64,000 nt of DNA from Pseudogemmobacter humi (lineage in GTDB: Bacteria > Pseudomonadota > Alphaproteobacteria > Rhodobacterales > Rhodobacteraceae). This document shows, piece after piece, positions 42,162 through 52,756 of the stretch. Numbering within the stretch: position 1 is the stretch's first letter; each line of letters opens with the position of its first letter. Under the pieces are notes generated by a model that had not been told where the DNA came from, did not search any database, and saw only the letters and a program-made list of their open reading frames with translations. Where the stretch lies: the NCBI RefSeq assembly GCF_900609055.1, contig NZ_UXAW01000051.1, positions 272,674 through 336,673 on the forward strand, given 5' to 3'. Made by a program: the position numbers and the translations under genes.

Positions 42162-44156
42162 TCAGGCCGCCGCCGCCTCGGCATCGACCAGCGTCACGAT
42201 ATCCATCATGATCCGGTTCAGCTCGAAATCCTTCGGGGTGTAGACTGCGGCCACGCCCATGGCGCGCAGTTTCACCGCGTCGTCCTCGGGGATGATGCCG
42301 CCGACCACCACCGGGATATGGGTCAGCCCGGCGGCGCGCATCCGCTCCATCGTCTCGGTGATCAGCGGGATGTGGCTGCCCGAGAGGATCGAGAGGCCGA
42401 CCACATGCACCTCCTGATCGGCCGCCGCGGCGACGATCTCCGAAGGGGTCAGGCGGATGCCCTCGTAATGGATCTCCATGCCGCAGTCGCGGGCGCGGGC
42501 GGCGATCTGTTCGGCGCCGTTCGAGTGGCCGTCGAGGCCGGGCTTGCCGACAAGGAAGGAAAGCTGGCGGCCAAGGCGCGAGGACACCGCCTGCACCGCC
42601 TCGCGGATCGGCTCCAGCCCCTCGGTGCGGTTCGACGGGCTTTTCGACACGCCGGTCGGGCCGCGATACTGGCCGAAGGCCAGGCGGACGCATTCGCCCC
42701 ATTCGCCGGTGGTCGCCCCTGCCTTCGCCGCCGCGATCGAGGGCGGCATGATATTCGCCCCGGTTCGCGCGGCCTCGCGCAGCGCGTCGAGCGCGGCGCG
42801 GACACGTCCCTCGTCGCGGCTCTCGCGCCAGGCGCGCAGGCGGGAGAGCTGGTCGGCCTCGGCGGCTTCGTCCACCACCATGATCGCGCCGTCGCCGGTG
42901 GTCAGCGGCGAGGGCTCCGACTCGCGCCAGCGGTTGACGCCGACCACGATGGTTTCCTGGCTTTCGATCCGGCCGATGCGCTCGGCATTGGCCTCGACCA
43001 GCCGCGATTTCATATATTCGATGGAGGCGACCGCCCCCCCCATGGCGTCGATCTGCGCCAGCTCCTCGCGCGCGCCCTGTTTCAGCGCCTCGACCTTGCG
43101 CTCGATGGCCGGGTTGCCGTCGAACAGGTCGTCGTATTCCAGCAGATCCGTCTCATAGGCCAGGATCTGCTGCATCCTGAGCGACCATTGCTGATCCCAG
43201 GGCCGCGGCAGGCCGAGCGCCTCGTTCCAGGCCGGAAGCTGCACCGCCCGGGCGCGGGCCTTCTTCGACAAGGTGACCGCCAGCATCTCTATCAGGATGC
43301 GGTAGACGTTGTTTTCCGGCTGCGGCTCGGTCAGGCCAAGGCTGTTGACCTGCACCCCATAGCGGAAGCGCGCATATTTCTCGTCGGTGATTCCGTAGCG
43401 GTCGCGGCAGATTTCCTCCCACAGATCGGTGAAGGCGCGCATCTTGCACAGTTCCGTCACGAAGCGGATGCCCGCGTTCACGAAGAACGAGATCCGGCCC
43501 ACCATCTTGGGAAAATCGGCCGTGGGCACCTTGCCTTTCAGATCGTCGAGCACCGCGCAGGCGGTGGCCAGCGCGAAGGCCAGTTCCTGCTCGGGCGTCG
43601 CCCCCGCCTCTTGCAGGTGGTAGGAGCAGACGTTCATCGGGTTCCATTTCGGCAGGCTCTTGCCGGTCCAGGCCGCGACATCGGTGATCAGCCGCAGGCT
43701 GGGCTTCGGCGGGCAGATATAGGTGCCGCGCGAGAGATATTCCTTGATGATGTCGTTCTGGACCGTGCCCTGGAGTTTGGCGATATCCGCGCCCTGTTCC
43801 TCGGCCACCGCGACGTAAAGCGCGAGCAGCCAGGGGGCGGTGGCGTTGATCGTCATCGAGGTGTTCATCTGTTCCAGCGGGATCTGGTCGAACAGCGCCC
43901 GCATGTCGCCCAGATGGCAGACCGGCACGCCGACCTTGCCCACCTCGCCGCGCGACAGTTCGTGGTCCGAATCATAGCCGGTCTGGGTCGGCAGGTCGAA
44001 GGCGACCGACAGCCCGGTCTGCCCCTTGGCGAGGTTGCCGCGGTAAAGCGCGTTCGAGGCCGCTGCCGTCGAATGGCCCGCATAGGTGCGGAACAGCCAG
44101 GGCTTGTCCTTCACCGGCTTTTCCGCCGCCTGATCGGGTGCTGCGTTCTGGGTCAT
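42162..44156 (-). CDS. ecm: Ethylmalonyl-CoA mutase (MeaA-type, B12-dependent)
   Basis: A 664-residue single-chain mutase converting (2R)-ethylmalonyl-CoA to methylsuccinyl-CoA. The N-terminal substrate barrel has KPWLFRTYAGHSTAAASN and VAFDLPTQTGYDSDHE. The C-terminal ~130 residues are a cobalamin-binding domain with the lower-ligand motif DGHSNG (DxHxxG), LSILSGSH and VVVGGIIP. It is distinguished from methylmalonyl-CoA mutase by its shorter, fused form and N-terminal sequence. Start MTQNAAPD (ATG 44156). With mch and the mcl2-type gene it places the ethylmalonyl-CoA pathway in this block; ccr is not in the window. Confidence 0.94.
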   Translation of the reverse strand: MTQNAAPDQAAEKPVKDKPWLFRTYAGHSTAAASNALYRGNLAKGQTGLSVAFDLPTQTGYDSDHELSRGEVGKVGVPVCHLGDMRALFDQIPLEQMNTSMTINATAPWLLALYVAVAEEQGADIAKLQGTVQNDIIKEYLSRGTYICPPKPSLRLITDVAAWTGKSLPKWNPMNVCSYHLQEAGATPEQELAFALATACAVLDDLKGKVPTADFPKMVGRISFFVNAGIRFVTELCKMRAFTDLWEEICRDRYGITDEKYARFRYGVQVNSLGLTEPQPENNVYRILIEMLAVTLSKKARARAVQLPAWNEALGLPRPWDQQWSLRMQQILAYETDLLEYDDLFDGNPAIERKVEALKQGAREELAQIDAMGGAVASIEYMKSRLVEANAERIGRIESQETIVVGVNRWRESEPSPLTTGDGAIMVVDEAAEADQLSRLRAWRESRDEGRVRAALDALREAARTGANIMPPSIAAAKAGATTGEWGECVRLAFGQYRGPTGVSKSPSNRTEGLEPIREAVQAVSSRLGRQLSFLVGKPGLDGHSNGAEQIAARARDCGMEIHYEGIRLTPSEIVAAAADQEVHVVGLSILSGSHIPLITETMERMRAAGLTHIPVVVGGIIPEDDAVKLRAMGVAAVYTPKDFELNRIMMDIVTLVDAEAAAA

Positions 44157-44206
44157 CGCTGCCTCGTCGCCTGAATTGGATGCGCAACATTGTTTCTCTT
44201 GGTGAA

Positions 44207-44235
44207 GCGTATGGATCATTTAATGTCATTGTCAA
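44207..44235 (-). promoter_or_regulatory. Candidate sigma-70 promoter of ecm
   Basis: On the minus strand TTGACA (44235-44230) is separated by 17 bases from ATACGC (44212-44207), about 50 bases before the ecm start. The -35 is perfect, the -10 poor. The surrounding sequence is AT-rich for this genome. Confidence 0.35.
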
Positions 44236-44359
44236 TCGCTGCAATGCGGCGCGGGCGCTGCGTTCGCGAAAATCCCGGGTTCCGGCGGGGCGCCGCGGCC
44301 ACTGGTCTGGCCGGTGATTTGCGCGTAAGCGGGACCAGATCCCTTTCCGCAGCCGAGGC

Positions 44360-45238
44360 ATGATGTATACCGCGACCCTGCTGACCAGCCCCGAAACCCC
44401 CGTGATCGACCGCGCCACTCTGGAAAGCCTGCGAAACGCCTGGGGCGGCGGCGAGGCGCGCTGGCTCGACCCCGGGGTGGCGGCGGAATTCGCGCTGCCC
44501 GCGCTGCCGGAAAACCGCTGGCAGGTGTGGCAGGATCTCCAGGCGCTGAAGATCGACCTTGCGGTCACCGCCTCGGCGGGGCGGAAGAAGCGCCTGCTGA
44601 TCGCCGATATGGATTCCACCATGATCCGCCAGGAGTGCATCGACGAGCTGGCCGATGAGGCGGGGGTGGGCGAATATGTCGCGGGGATCACCGCGCGGGC
44701 GATGAACGGCGAACTGGAGTTCGAGGACGCCCTGCGCGAGCGGGTTCTGCTGCTGAAGGATCTGGAGGAAGCGGTGATCGCGCGGGTGGTGCGCGACCGT
44801 ATCACCCTGATGCCGGGCGGGCGCGACCTGGTGGCGACGATGCGGGCGAATGGCGCCTATACCGCGCTGGTCTCGGGCGGGTTCACCGCCTTCACCGCCG
44901 CCATCGCGGCGACGCTTGGGTTCGACGAGAACCGCGCCAACACGCTGCTGTGCGAGGGCGGGCGGCTGACCGGCCTCGTCGCCGAACCGATCCTCGGCAA
45001 ACAGGCCAAGGTGGAGGCGCTGGACGAACTGGCCGCGCGTCTCGGGGTCTCGCCGGCCGAAGTGATCGCGGTGGGCGACGGCGCCAATGACGTGCCGATG
45101 CTGAAACATGCGGGCATGGGCGTGGCGCTGCACGCGAAGCCCCGGGTCCAGGCCGAGGCCGATATCCGCATCAACCACGGCGATCTGACCGCGCTGCTTT
45201 ACCTGCAAGGCTACACGCGCGAGGAGTTCGCGTCGTGA
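44360..45238 (+). CDS. serB: Phosphoserine phosphatase
   Basis: A 292-residue HAD-family enzyme performing the last step of serine synthesis. The N-terminal ~70 residues resemble the regulatory domain of SerB, then motif I IADMDSTMI (nucleophile Asp), motif II VSGGFTAF, Lys in GKQAKVEAL, and motif III GDGANDVPMLKHAG. It is the first gene of a rightward set with overlapping GNAT and TSUP genes, and divergent from ecm. Confidence 0.95.
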   Translation: MMYTATLLTSPETPVIDRATLESLRNAWGGGEARWLDPGVAAEFALPALPENRWQVWQDLQALKIDLAVTASAGRKKRLLIADMDSTMIRQECIDELADEAGVGEYVAGITARAMNGELEFEDALRERVLLLKDLEEAVIARVVRDRITLMPGGRDLVATMRANGAYTALVSGGFTAFTAAIAATLGFDENRANTLLCEGGRLTGLVAEPILGKQAKVEALDELAARLGVSPAEVIAVGDGANDVPMLKHAGMGVALHAKPRVQAEADIRINHGDLTALLYLQGYTREEFAS

Positions 45239-45714
45239 TCCTGCGCGCGGCGCGGGCGGCGGATGCCGGGGCGATGGCCGATCTGCAAAACGGGATCATC
45301 GCTCTGGGCGGCACCACCGCTTATCAGCAGCCGCGTAGCGTCGCAGAGGTGCGGGAAAGCTATATCACCGGGGCGGATGTGATCTGCTGCCATGTCGCGG
45401 AAGAAGAGGGCCGGATTCTGGGGTTCCAGTCCGTCGGGGCGCATCCCGGACTGCCCGCCGGGATGGCCGATATCGGCACATTCGTTGCGTCCGGCCATCA
45501 GAGGCGGGGGATCGGCGTCCGGCTGTTCGGCGCGAGTCGCGCCGCCTGCCGCGCGGCGGGGATCACCGCGCTGAACGCGACGATCCGGGCCGACAACCCT
45601 GCCGGGCTGGCCTGTTACGCGCGCCTCGGCTTTGCCGATTACGCGCATGATCCGGCCTGGGCGCTGGCGGACGGGCGCGTGGTCGGGCGGATCAGCAAGC
45701 GGCTGGATCTCTGA
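45235..45714 (+). CDS. GNAT family N-acetyltransferase
   Basis: A 159-residue acetyl-CoA-dependent acyltransferase. The start is GTG 45235, overlapping the serB stop as GTGA. The GNAT core shows the acetyl-CoA loop region VASGHQRRGIGVRLF (motif A, Q/RxxGxG/A) and the C-terminal ADNPAGLACYARLGF. Such proteins acetylate antibiotics, amino acids or protein N-termini; the substrate is not predictable from this sequence. Confidence 0.88.
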   Translation: MILRAARAADAGAMADLQNGIIALGGTTAYQQPRSVAEVRESYITGADVICCHVAEEEGRILGFQSVGAHPGLPAGMADIGTFVASGHQRRGIGVRLFGASRAACRAAGITALNATIRADNPAGLACYARLGFADYAHDPAWALADGRVVGRISKRLDL

Positions 45715-46478
45715 TGATCGGCATCGCCACCGAGATCGCGCTTCTTCTGATGCTGGCGGCGTTCATCGCCGGCTTCGTCGATTCCATCGCCGGGGGCGGC
45801 GGGCTGATCACCGTGCCGGCGCTTCTGCTGGCCGGGGTGCCGCCGGTCGAGACTTTGGGCACCAACAAGTTCCAGGGCAGTTTCGGGGCCGGGACGGCGG
45901 CGCTGACCTATGCGCGGGCCGGGCATGTGCGGCTGAGGGATCAACTCGGCATGGCGGCGGTTTCGGCCGTGGCCGCCGCCTGCGGCGCGCTGGTGGCGCA
46001 TCTGATGCCCGCCGGGGTGCTGCGCATCATCATGCCGGTGGTGCTGATCGGCGTCGCGGCCTTCTTCGCCTTCCGCCGCGGTCTGAGCGATCAGGACCGG
46101 GTGCAGCGGATGCGCCCGGCGGTGTTCACCTTCACCCTGGTGCCGGCGATTGCCGCCTATGACGGCTTTTTCGGCCCGGGCACCGGCAGTTTCTTCATGA
46201 TGGGGTTCGTGCTTCTGGCGGGCTATGGCGTGCTGAAGGCGACGGCGCATACCAAGCTCCTGAACTTCGCCTCGAACATCGGATCATTGGCGGTGTTCAT
46301 CCCCTCGGGCGCGGTCTGGTGGGGGCTGGGGCTGGCCATGGCGCTGGCGCAAACGGCGGGCGCGCTGGTCGGCGCACGGCTGGCGATGCGGATCGGCGCC
46401 CGGCTGATCCGGCCCCTGCTGGTGGTGACCTCTTCGGCCATGGCGCTGCGGCTGATCTGGCAGGCGGTCATGGGCTGA
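45714..46478 (+). CDS. TSUP family transporter (YfcA-like)
   Basis: A 254-residue, ~8-helix permease of the TauE/SafE superfamily. The first repeat is [23 protein letters not shown] with [10 protein letters not shown], and the second [19 protein letters not shown] with [15 protein letters not shown]. This YfcA-like form is distinct from the 30733 protein. Its ATG overlaps the GNAT stop by one base. The exported or imported anion is unknown. Confidence 0.9.
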   Translation: MIGIATEIALLLMLAAFIAGFVDSIAGGGGLITVPALLLAGVPPVETLGTNKFQGSFGAGTAALTYARAGHVRLRDQLGMAAVSAVAAACGALVAHLMPAGVLRIIMPVVLIGVAAFFAFRRGLSDQDRVQRMRPAVFTFTLVPAIAAYDGFFGPGTGSFFMMGFVLLAGYGVLKATAHTKLLNFASNIGSLAVFIPSGAVWWGLGLAMALAQTAGALVGARLAMRIGARLIRPLLVVTSSAMALRLIWQAVMG

Positions 46479-46504
46479 ACGCCCGCGCGCGGCCGGCGGC
46501 GGAT

Positions 46505-46537
46505 GCCTCCGGCGGGGGTATTTGGGTCAGGATGAAA
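46505..46537 (+). repeat. Dispersed intergenic repeat, copy i
   Basis: This copy is identical to copy a over GCCTCCGGCGGGGG and TATTTGGGTCAGGATGAAA. It sits between the convergent TSUP and zapE genes. Confidence 0.85.
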
Positions 46538-46545
46538 GCGGCAGG

Positions 46546-47637
46546 TCAGTCCCTCCCGGTGCCCCAGGCCGCATCCTGCATCTCGCGCAGCCGGCTGGCG
46601 GTGCGCTCGAATTCGAAGGCGCCCTCGCCTTCGATATAGAGCCGCTCGGGCTCGTCGGCGGCCGAGGCGATCAGCCGGACCTTCGCCTCGTAGAGCGCGT
46701 CGATCAGGGTGACGAAGCGTTTGGCCTCGTTGTAGTTCGAGGACGACAGCCGCGGGATGTCCTCGAGCACCAGCACGCGGCAGGCTTCGGCGATGGCGAG
46801 GTAATCCGCCGCCCCCAGGGGCCGCGCGCAGAGGTCGTAGAAACCGGCCCGCCCCACGCCGCTGGCGAAGCGCGGCAGTTCCACCTCGCGGCCGTTGACC
46901 GGCAGGCGCAGGACCTCGCCCGCCGCGCCGCCGGTCAGGTCGGACCAGATCTCCTCGATCCGGCCGCGGCTGGCGCCGGGCGGGCAGAACCAGACCTGGG
47001 CGCCTTTCAGCCGGTGCTGGCGGTAGTCGTTCGGGCTTTCCAGTTCCACCACGTTGAGCTGCTGGCGCAGCATGGCGATGAAGGGCAGGAAAAGCTGCCG
47101 GTTCAGCCCGTTCTTGTAGAGATCCTCGGGCGGGCGGTTCGAGGTGGTCACCACCACCACCCCGGCGGCGAACAGCTTCCCGAAGAGCCGCCCCACCAGC
47201 ATGGCATCGGTGATGTCGGTGATCTGCATCTCGTCGAAGGCCAAGAGCCGCAGCTCGCGGGTGATCTTTGCGGCGACCGGGGCCAGCGCATCCTCGATCC
47301 CGGTTTTGCGCGCCTCGTGCAGCCCGTGGTGGATCTCCTGCATGAAGGCGTGGAAATGCACCCGGCGCTTTTCCCGGATCGCGGTCGCCTCGGTGAACAG
47401 ATCCATCAGCATGGATTTGCCGCGCCCGACGCCGCCCCAGAGGTACAGTCCCGGCGGCGGTGCGGGCGGCGCCTTGCCGAACAGGCCGGACAAGAGCCCC
47501 CCCTTGCGCGCGGGCGTGCTCTCCAGCCAGCTGCGCAGGCTTTCCAGCGCGGGCAGCACGGCGTGCTGCGCCGGATCGCGCCGCAGGTTGCCCTCGTTCA
47601 CGCGGGCTTCGTAGATCTCGGTCAGGGTCTGTCGCAT
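46546..47637 (-). CDS. zapE: Cell division protein ZapE (AFG1-like ATPase)
   Basis: A 363-residue AAA-type ATPase of the Afg1/ZapE family. It has Walker [15 protein letters not shown], Walker [12 protein letters not shown], and sensor-like [15 protein letters not shown]. ZapE associates with the Z-ring under stress in Escherichia coli; mitochondrial Afg1 acts in respiratory-complex quality control. In R. sphaeroides the homologue neighbours mdh. It stands alone here. Confidence 0.93.
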   Translation of the reverse strand: MRQTLTEIYEARVNEGNLRRDPAQHAVLPALESLRSWLESTPARKGGLLSGLFGKAPPAPPPGLYLWGGVGRGKSMLMDLFTEATAIREKRRVHFHAFMQEIHHGLHEARKTGIEDALAPVAAKITRELRLLAFDEMQITDITDAMLVGRLFGKLFAAGVVVVTTSNRPPEDLYKNGLNRQLFLPFIAMLRQQLNVVELESPNDYRQHRLKGAQVWFCPPGASRGRIEEIWSDLTGGAAGEVLRLPVNGREVELPRFASGVGRAGFYDLCARPLGAADYLAIAEACRVLVLEDIPRLSSSNYNEAKRFVTLIDALYEAKVRLIASAADEPERLYIEGEGAFEFERTASRLREMQDAAWGTGRD

Positions 47638-47766
47638 TCGATTCCGTGGTCTGGGCCGCCCGTCCGGGCGCGGCGCAAGATAGAAACAAATCGACCGGAC
47701 ACGCCAGCGCTAACCGAATCTACACCGCTGCCTGTCAGCCTGCCCCGGTGCGATGCAATTCCGGGG

Positions 47767-49671
47767 ATGATGATGAAACGACTGCGCCCGCCTGGTCTGG
47801 TCTCGAAACTGACCGGCCTTTCGCTGCTGATGTTCCTTGTGGTCGGCGGGGTGGGGGCGCTCTTCTCGAACTACCGGGTCTCGCAGGTGGTCGAGGAACG
47901 GTTGCAGACGATGATCCTGACCGCCTCGCGGGTGACGGCGGGGCTGACGCAGGACATGTTCCCCTCGCTGTCCTACCGTATCGACGAAAGCGGCAATGTC
48001 ACCGATGCGGTCTGGGTGGGGATTCCGGGCTTCGGCAGCCATGTGCTGGCGGATGAGGCGTTCCGCACCACCGGCACGCATTTCTCGATCCTGCGATGGG
48101 ATGAGGCGCGGGGCGATTTCATCCGCCTGACCACCAGCCTGACCGACGATCAGGGCAGACGCTGGGTGGATTCGCCGCTCGGCCTCGATCACCCCGCGCG
48201 CGCACCGCTGTTGCGGGGCGAGGGCTATATGGGTCCGGCCGAACTGTTCGGCGAGGTCTATTCCGTCAATCTGATCCCGCTGCATGGCGCCGATGGCCGG
48301 GTTGTGGGCATACTTTGCAACTTCGTGCCGGAAACCGTGCTGCGCGGTGATCTGGCTTCGGCCTGGATGCAGGGCATGCTCGGCGTGGCCGTCTCGGCGC
48401 TGATCGGGGCACTGGTGCTGTGGTGGGCCAACCGCAGTCTGCTGCGCCCGCTGGGAACGCTGTCGCAGGTGCTGGAGCGGATCCGCGGCGGCGATACCGG
48501 CGTTGCCGTGCCCGCCCTGCAACGCCAGGACGAGATCGGCACCTTCGCCCGCGGGTTCGAGGACTGGCGCCGCTCGGTCGAAGAGGCGCAGGCGATGAGC
48601 GCCGAAGCCACCCGGCGCGAGGCCGAGCAGGGCCGCGTGGTGCGCGATCTGTCGGATTCGCTGACGCGGCTGTCGGCGCTGGATCTGACCGCTTCGATCG
48701 CCAGCCCGTCTGACGATCCGTTCCCGGCGCGGTATGAGGATTTGCGGTGCAATTTCAACGGCGTGGTGGATATGCTGGCGGAAACCATGGTGATGATCCG
48801 GCAGATCGCGGCCTCGGTCGACAGCGGTGCGGCCGAGTTCAACTCCATCGCCCAGGACATGTCGAACCGCACCGAAACCCAGGCCGCAACGCTGGAGGAG
48901 ACCGCCGCCGCGCTGGATGAACTGACCGCCTCGGTACAGTCGACGGCCGGAAACGCCGCCAGCGCCGACAGCCAGATGGCCGAGAACGGCCGTCAGGCCG
49001 AGGAAAGCGGACAGGTGGTGCGCCGGGCGATCCAGGCGATGGAGCAGATCGAACAAAGCTCGCGCCAGATCACCCGGATCACCGATGTGATCGACGACAT
49101 CGCCTTTCAGACCAACCTGCTGGCGCTGAATGCCGGGGTCGAGGCGGCGCGGGCGGGCGAGGCGGGGAAGGGCTTCGCCGTGGTCGCCTCCGAGGTGCGT
49201 TCGCTGGCGCAAAGGGCCTCGGAATCGGCGCGCGAGATCAAGCGGTTGATCAGCCAGTCGAGTGAGCAGGTCGAGGCCGGCTCGGCCCTGGTGCATGAAA
49301 CCGGCACTGCGCTGAACCTGATGATCGGGCATATCCACAGCGTGACCACGCTGATCGCGGATATCGCCGCTTCGGCGCGCGAACAGTCGCTGGGCCTGTC
49401 GGAGATCAATACCGGGGTGAAGCAGCTTGACGAGGTGACGCAGCGCAATGCCGCGGTTGTGGTGCAGAGCACGACATCAAGCGACGCGCTGCACAACGAC
49501 GCTATGCGGCTGAGCGAGACGCTGGCGCGCTTCACTGTGCCCGCCGGGGCCGAGACCGCGCGCCATCCCGCGCTGCCGCCGCGGCGCCCGGTGCCGGTCA
49601 CGGTCGAGAGCTTCACCCCGGTGCCGCTGGCGCGGACCGGCACCGATGCCGCGCAATGGGAGGATTTCTGA
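47767..49671 (+). CDS. Methyl-accepting chemotaxis protein
   Basis: A 634-residue chemoreceptor: N-terminal helix ([19 protein letters not shown]), a ~170-residue periplasmic sensor of Cache-like pattern, second helix ([14 protein letters not shown], about residue 205), HAMP, then the signalling domain with the hairpin tip [20 protein letters not shown] and flanking methylation-helix sequence ([16 protein letters not shown]). It ends WEDF. Start among ATG 47767/47770/47773 after GGGG. The open frame extends far upstream to 46522 only as antisense of zapE. The ligand is unknown. Confidence 0.94.
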   Translation: MMMKRLRPPGLVSKLTGLSLLMFLVVGGVGALFSNYRVSQVVEERLQTMILTASRVTAGLTQDMFPSLSYRIDESGNVTDAVWVGIPGFGSHVLADEAFRTTGTHFSILRWDEARGDFIRLTTSLTDDQGRRWVDSPLGLDHPARAPLLRGEGYMGPAELFGEVYSVNLIPLHGADGRVVGILCNFVPETVLRGDLASAWMQGMLGVAVSALIGALVLWWANRSLLRPLGTLSQVLERIRGGDTGVAVPALQRQDEIGTFARGFEDWRRSVEEAQAMSAEATRREAEQGRVVRDLSDSLTRLSALDLTASIASPSDDPFPARYEDLRCNFNGVVDMLAETMVMIRQIAASVDSGAAEFNSIAQDMSNRTETQAATLEETAAALDELTASVQSTAGNAASADSQMAENGRQAEESGQVVRRAIQAMEQIEQSSRQITRITDVIDDIAFQTNLLALNAGVEAARAGEAGKGFAVVASEVRSLAQRASESAREIKRLISQSSEQVEAGSALVHETGTALNLMIGHIHSVTTLIADIAASAREQSLGLSEINTGVKQLDEVTQRNAAVVVQSTTSSDALHNDAMRLSETLARFTVPAGAETARHPALPPRRPVPVTVESFTPVPLARTGTDAAQWEDF

Positions 49672-49700
49672 GGCTGCTGAACGCGGGGGGCGGAGAGGGC

Positions 49701-50909
49701 TTACCCCGGGCCGCGGTCCCAGCCCGGCAGAAATTCCACCCGGTCGCAGCCGGAGAACCGGGCAAGGCGGTCCATCTCGGCCTCCAGCCGCGTGCGGCGT
49801 CCGGCGCCCAGGCGGATGCCGGGTTCCGGCCAGAAGCCGCTCACCCGCAAAGCGCCCGCATCGCGATGGGCTTTGGCGTCCAGCCGCCCGATCAGCCTGT
49901 CGCCCTCCAGCAAAGGGAAAACGTAATAGCCATATTGCCGTTTCGCGGCGGGCACGTAGATCTCGATCCGGTAGAAGAAGCCGAACAGGAATTCCGCCCG
50001 GCTGCGGTCGCGCAAAGCCGGATCGAAGGGCGAGAGCACCCGGATCCGTCCCGGCGGCTCGGGTGGGGTATCGCGCAACGTGTCGGGCCAGAGGAAGGCG
50101 GCGCGGATCTGGCCGGCGTGGCCCTCGATCTCTGCCCTGGCCAGTTCGCCCCGTTCCAGCGCCGCCTGGCACCAGGTTTTCGCCTCATCGGCTGAAATGG
50201 CCTGCCAATAGGCGGCGATCTCACGGGCGCTGGCGAAGCCCAGCCGGTCCAGCGCCGAACGGCAGGCCCAGTCCACCGTCACCTCGCGCTCGGGCCGCTC
50301 CGCGCGGAGGGCGTCGGGGATCACCCGCTCGGTCAGATCGTAGATCTTGCGGAAATTCTCGCGCCGCGTCACTGCCAGCGCGCCGCAATGCCAGAGATAT
50401 TCCAGCGCGGCCTTGGCCGGATGCCAGTCCCACCAGCCTCCCTTTTTGCGCGCAGCCCCCTCGTCTCCGGCGGCCTCGGCGGCCGAGACGGGGCCGTGAT
50501 CGGCGATCTGTTGCAGCACCTCGTCAAATTTCGCCTCAAACCCGGGGCGCTGCCAGCCGGTCCAGCGCTCTGCCAGCCGGGCGCGGTTGTCGGTGAAACG
50601 GTGATGCCAGTGCGGAAACACCTCGACCGGCAACACCGAGGCGTCATGTGTCCAGTGCTCCCATAGCTGGCGGTTGCGCTCGATCAGCGGCGCCAGCCCG
50701 CCGGGGCGATAACTCTGGCGGCGCGCGAACAGGATCATGTCATGCGCACGGCCCACGGTGGCGATGCTGTCGATCTGCACGAAGCCGATCCGACCGATCA
50801 GCCCGCGCAAAGCCTCGCCGGTCGCCGGACCGGCGGGCGGCTCCGCCAGCGCGTGGCGGGCGAGGAACAGACGGCGGGCGATCTGGTTGGGGATCAGCGG
50901 CAGGGCCAT
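49701..50909 (-). CDS. YcaQ/AlkZ-type DNA glycosylase (HTH_42 family)
   Basis: A 402-residue winged-helix protein of the AlkX/YcaQ family, which unhook DNA interstrand crosslinks and remove bulky alkyl adducts. The catalytic QxD motif is visible as IGFVQIDSIATVGRAHDM near residue 43. Also conserved are LWEHWTHDASVLPVEVFPHWHHR, and in the C-terminal part LSPFDPALRDRSR and the PLLEGDRLIGRLDAKAHR segment. Length and layout are standard. It is convergent with the chemoreceptor gene. Confidence 0.88.
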   Translation of the reverse strand: MALPLIPNQIARRLFLARHALAEPPAGPATGEALRGLIGRIGFVQIDSIATVGRAHDMILFARRQSYRPGGLAPLIERNRQLWEHWTHDASVLPVEVFPHWHHRFTDNRARLAERWTGWQRPGFEAKFDEVLQQIADHGPVSAAEAAGDEGAARKKGGWWDWHPAKAALEYLWHCGALAVTRRENFRKIYDLTERVIPDALRAERPEREVTVDWACRSALDRLGFASAREIAAYWQAISADEAKTWCQAALERGELARAEIEGHAGQIRAAFLWPDTLRDTPPEPPGRIRVLSPFDPALRDRSRAEFLFGFFYRIEIYVPAAKRQYGYYVFPLLEGDRLIGRLDAKAHRDAGALRVSGFWPEPGIRLGAGRRTRLEAEMDRLARFSGCDRVEFLPGWDRGPG

Positions 50910-50940
50910 GGGCCAAGCTCAGCCCGGCGGGCGAGAAAGG

Positions 50941-51378
50941 TCAAGATGCGGCGCGGATCCGATCCAGCGCAGAGGCGTGGCGGTGGCCGGCCGGAAAAGG
51001 CGCGTCGAAGCGACGAAGGAGCGCGGCATAGGAATAGCCAAGTTCGGACGCCTTGCAGAACCGCGCCCCGCCTTCTGCTCCGACGAGGATCAGACCGCCG
51101 CCGGCTTCTTCCAGCCGGAACCCTTTGCGCCGCAGCCGCAAAAGCAGATCGGACCAGCCGGCGGCATAAGCGAAATCGTCAGCGAGGAGCGCCCGCAAGG
51201 GAGCGACGAGCCGCTCATCCGTCCTGACGGACGTCTTCGCTCTGGCGCGGCGCGACAGGTCGCGGGCGATCGCCTCGCGGATGATCTGGCCGATGCTGGC
51301 ATCCTCGTCGACGGCGATCCGACGCAGGGCGAGCACGGTCGGCTCGGGCAGTTTCAGGGTGAATTCGCGCAGCTCCAT
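50941..51378 (-). CDS. Ribbon-helix-helix-type protein, unknown target
   Basis: A 145-residue protein. The first ~45 residues (REFTLKLPEPTVLALRRIAV, then GQIIREAIARDLSRRA) have the strand-helix-helix pattern of a CopG/Arc DNA-binding fold. The C-terminal part (LLLRLRRKGFRLEEAGGGLI, then GYSYAALLRRFDAPFPAGHR) resembles a small accessory domain seen with some mobilisation proteins. No toxin or relaxase gene is adjacent, so a chromosomal transcription regulator is likeliest. Confidence 0.6.
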   Translation of the reverse strand: MELREFTLKLPEPTVLALRRIAVDEDASIGQIIREAIARDLSRRARAKTSVRTDERLVAPLRALLADDFAYAAGWSDLLLRLRRKGFRLEEAGGGLILVGAEGGARFCKASELGYSYAALLRRFDAPFPAGHRHASALDRIRAAS

Positions 51379-51412
51379 CCCGCCAGCATGCGCCCGCAGG
51401 GTTAACGCGCGG

Positions 51413-52624
51413 TTAAGCCGACACCCCTACTTCGGCCGCCACTGCGGCACGGGACTTGCGCGCCCGCTCGGTCGCCGATTTCAGCTGGCCGCAGGCCGCC
51501 ATGATGTCCTCGCCCCGCGGGGTGCGGATCGGCGAGGCGTAGCCCGCCTTGTAGATGATATCGGCGAAGGCCTCGATCCGCTCCCAGTCCGACCGCTCAT
51601 AGGGTGAGCCGGGCCATTCGTTGAACGGGATCAGGTTGATCTTCGCCGGAATGCCCTGGATCAGTTTCACCAGCCGGCGCGCATCGGCATCACTGTCATT
51701 CACGCCTTTCAGCATGACATATTCAAAGGTGATGCGTTCGGAATTCGACAGGCGCGGGTAATCCCGCAGTGCGCCGAGCAGCGTCGCCAGGTTCCATTTC
51801 TTGTTGATCGGCACCAGCTTGTCGCGCACCTCATCGGTGGTGGCGTGGAAGCTGATCGCCAGCTGGCAGCCGATTTCCTCGGCGCAGCGGGCGATTTCGG
51901 GAACCACGCCCGAGGTCGAAAGCGTGATGCGGCGACGCCCCAGAGCGATGCCCTCATCATCGCGCACGATCAGCATCGCATCGCGAACGGCGTCGAAATT
52001 GTAGAGCGGCTCGCCCATGCCCATCAGCACGATGTTCGACAAAAGCCGCTCGCCGGTGGAGCCCTGGCCGGGCTCGGGCCATTCGCCCAGATCGTCGCGC
52101 GCCAGCATGACCTGGCCGACGATTTCGCCGGCGGTCAGATTGCGCACCAGCTTCTGCGTACCGGTATGGCAGAAGGAACAGGTCAGCGTGCAGCCGACCT
52201 GGGACGAGACGCAGAGCGTACCGCGGCCTTCCTCGGGGATATAGACCGCTTCGACCTCATGGCCGCCCGCGATGCGCAGAAGGTATTTGCGGGTGCCGTC
52301 GGCCGAGACCTGACGGGTCACGATCTCGGGCAGCGCGATCTCGAATTTCCGGGCCAGCAGTTCGCGGTAGTCTTTCGCAAGATTGGTCATCGCCGCGAAA
52401 TCGCGCACGCCCCAGTAATAGACCCATTGCCAGATCTGGCCGAGCCGCATCTTCGCCTGTTTCTCGGGGGTGCCGGCGGCGATCAGCGCCTCGCGCAGTT
52501 GCCCGCGCGTGAGGCCGACGATGTTCACGCGGCCGGTGTCCGGCAGCTTGCGCGGCAGGGTCAGCACGTCCTGGGTGATCGGGGCAGAGGGTGCGCGCAC
52601 GGCGGGCGGCGTCAGGTCATTCAT
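51413..52624 (-). CDS. rlmN: Dual-specificity 23S rRNA/tRNA adenine-C2 methyltransferase RlmN
   Basis: A 403-residue radical-SAM enzyme methylating C2 of A2503 in 23S rRNA and A37 of some tRNAs. The radical-SAM cluster motif is [11 protein letters not shown] (CxxxCxxC), and [12 protein letters not shown] and the later catalytic Cys in [16 protein letters not shown] region are visible. The N-terminal accessory domain contains [21 protein letters not shown]. Length is normal. An IalB-like gene lies upstream on the same strand. Confidence 0.96.
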   Translation of the reverse strand: MNDLTPPAVRAPSAPITQDVLTLPRKLPDTGRVNIVGLTRGQLREALIAAGTPEKQAKMRLGQIWQWVYYWGVRDFAAMTNLAKDYRELLARKFEIALPEIVTRQVSADGTRKYLLRIAGGHEVEAVYIPEEGRGTLCVSSQVGCTLTCSFCHTGTQKLVRNLTAGEIVGQVMLARDDLGEWPEPGQGSTGERLLSNIVLMGMGEPLYNFDAVRDAMLIVRDDEGIALGRRRITLSTSGVVPEIARCAEEIGCQLAISFHATTDEVRDKLVPINKKWNLATLLGALRDYPRLSNSERITFEYVMLKGVNDSDADARRLVKLIQGIPAKINLIPFNEWPGSPYERSDWERIEAFADIIYKAGYASPIRTPRGEDIMAACGQLKSATERARKSRAAVAAEVGVSA

Positions 52625-52699
52625 GGGGCAGATCCTTGCGGGTTGGCCTTGCTACAGGCGATCTGGCTGATGTCCCGGGTCTTTTACGCGATTCCCGGG

Positions 52700-52731
52700 A
52701 AAAACGAAAGCGCCCCGGCGAAGCGGGGCGC
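52700..52731 (-). terminator. Rho-independent terminator of the IalB-like gene
   Basis: On the minus strand the perfect stem GCGCCCCG / CGGGGCGC around CTTCGC is followed by TTTCGTTTTTCCC, about 26 bases past the stop. Confidence 0.85.
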
Positions 52732-52756
52732 CCGGAAAGCAATCGGCGCGCGTGGC

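Noticed and set aside
46522..47766. Upstream extension of the chemoreceptor frame
   Set aside because: It is antisense of zapE; a normal start with a membrane helix exists at 47767.
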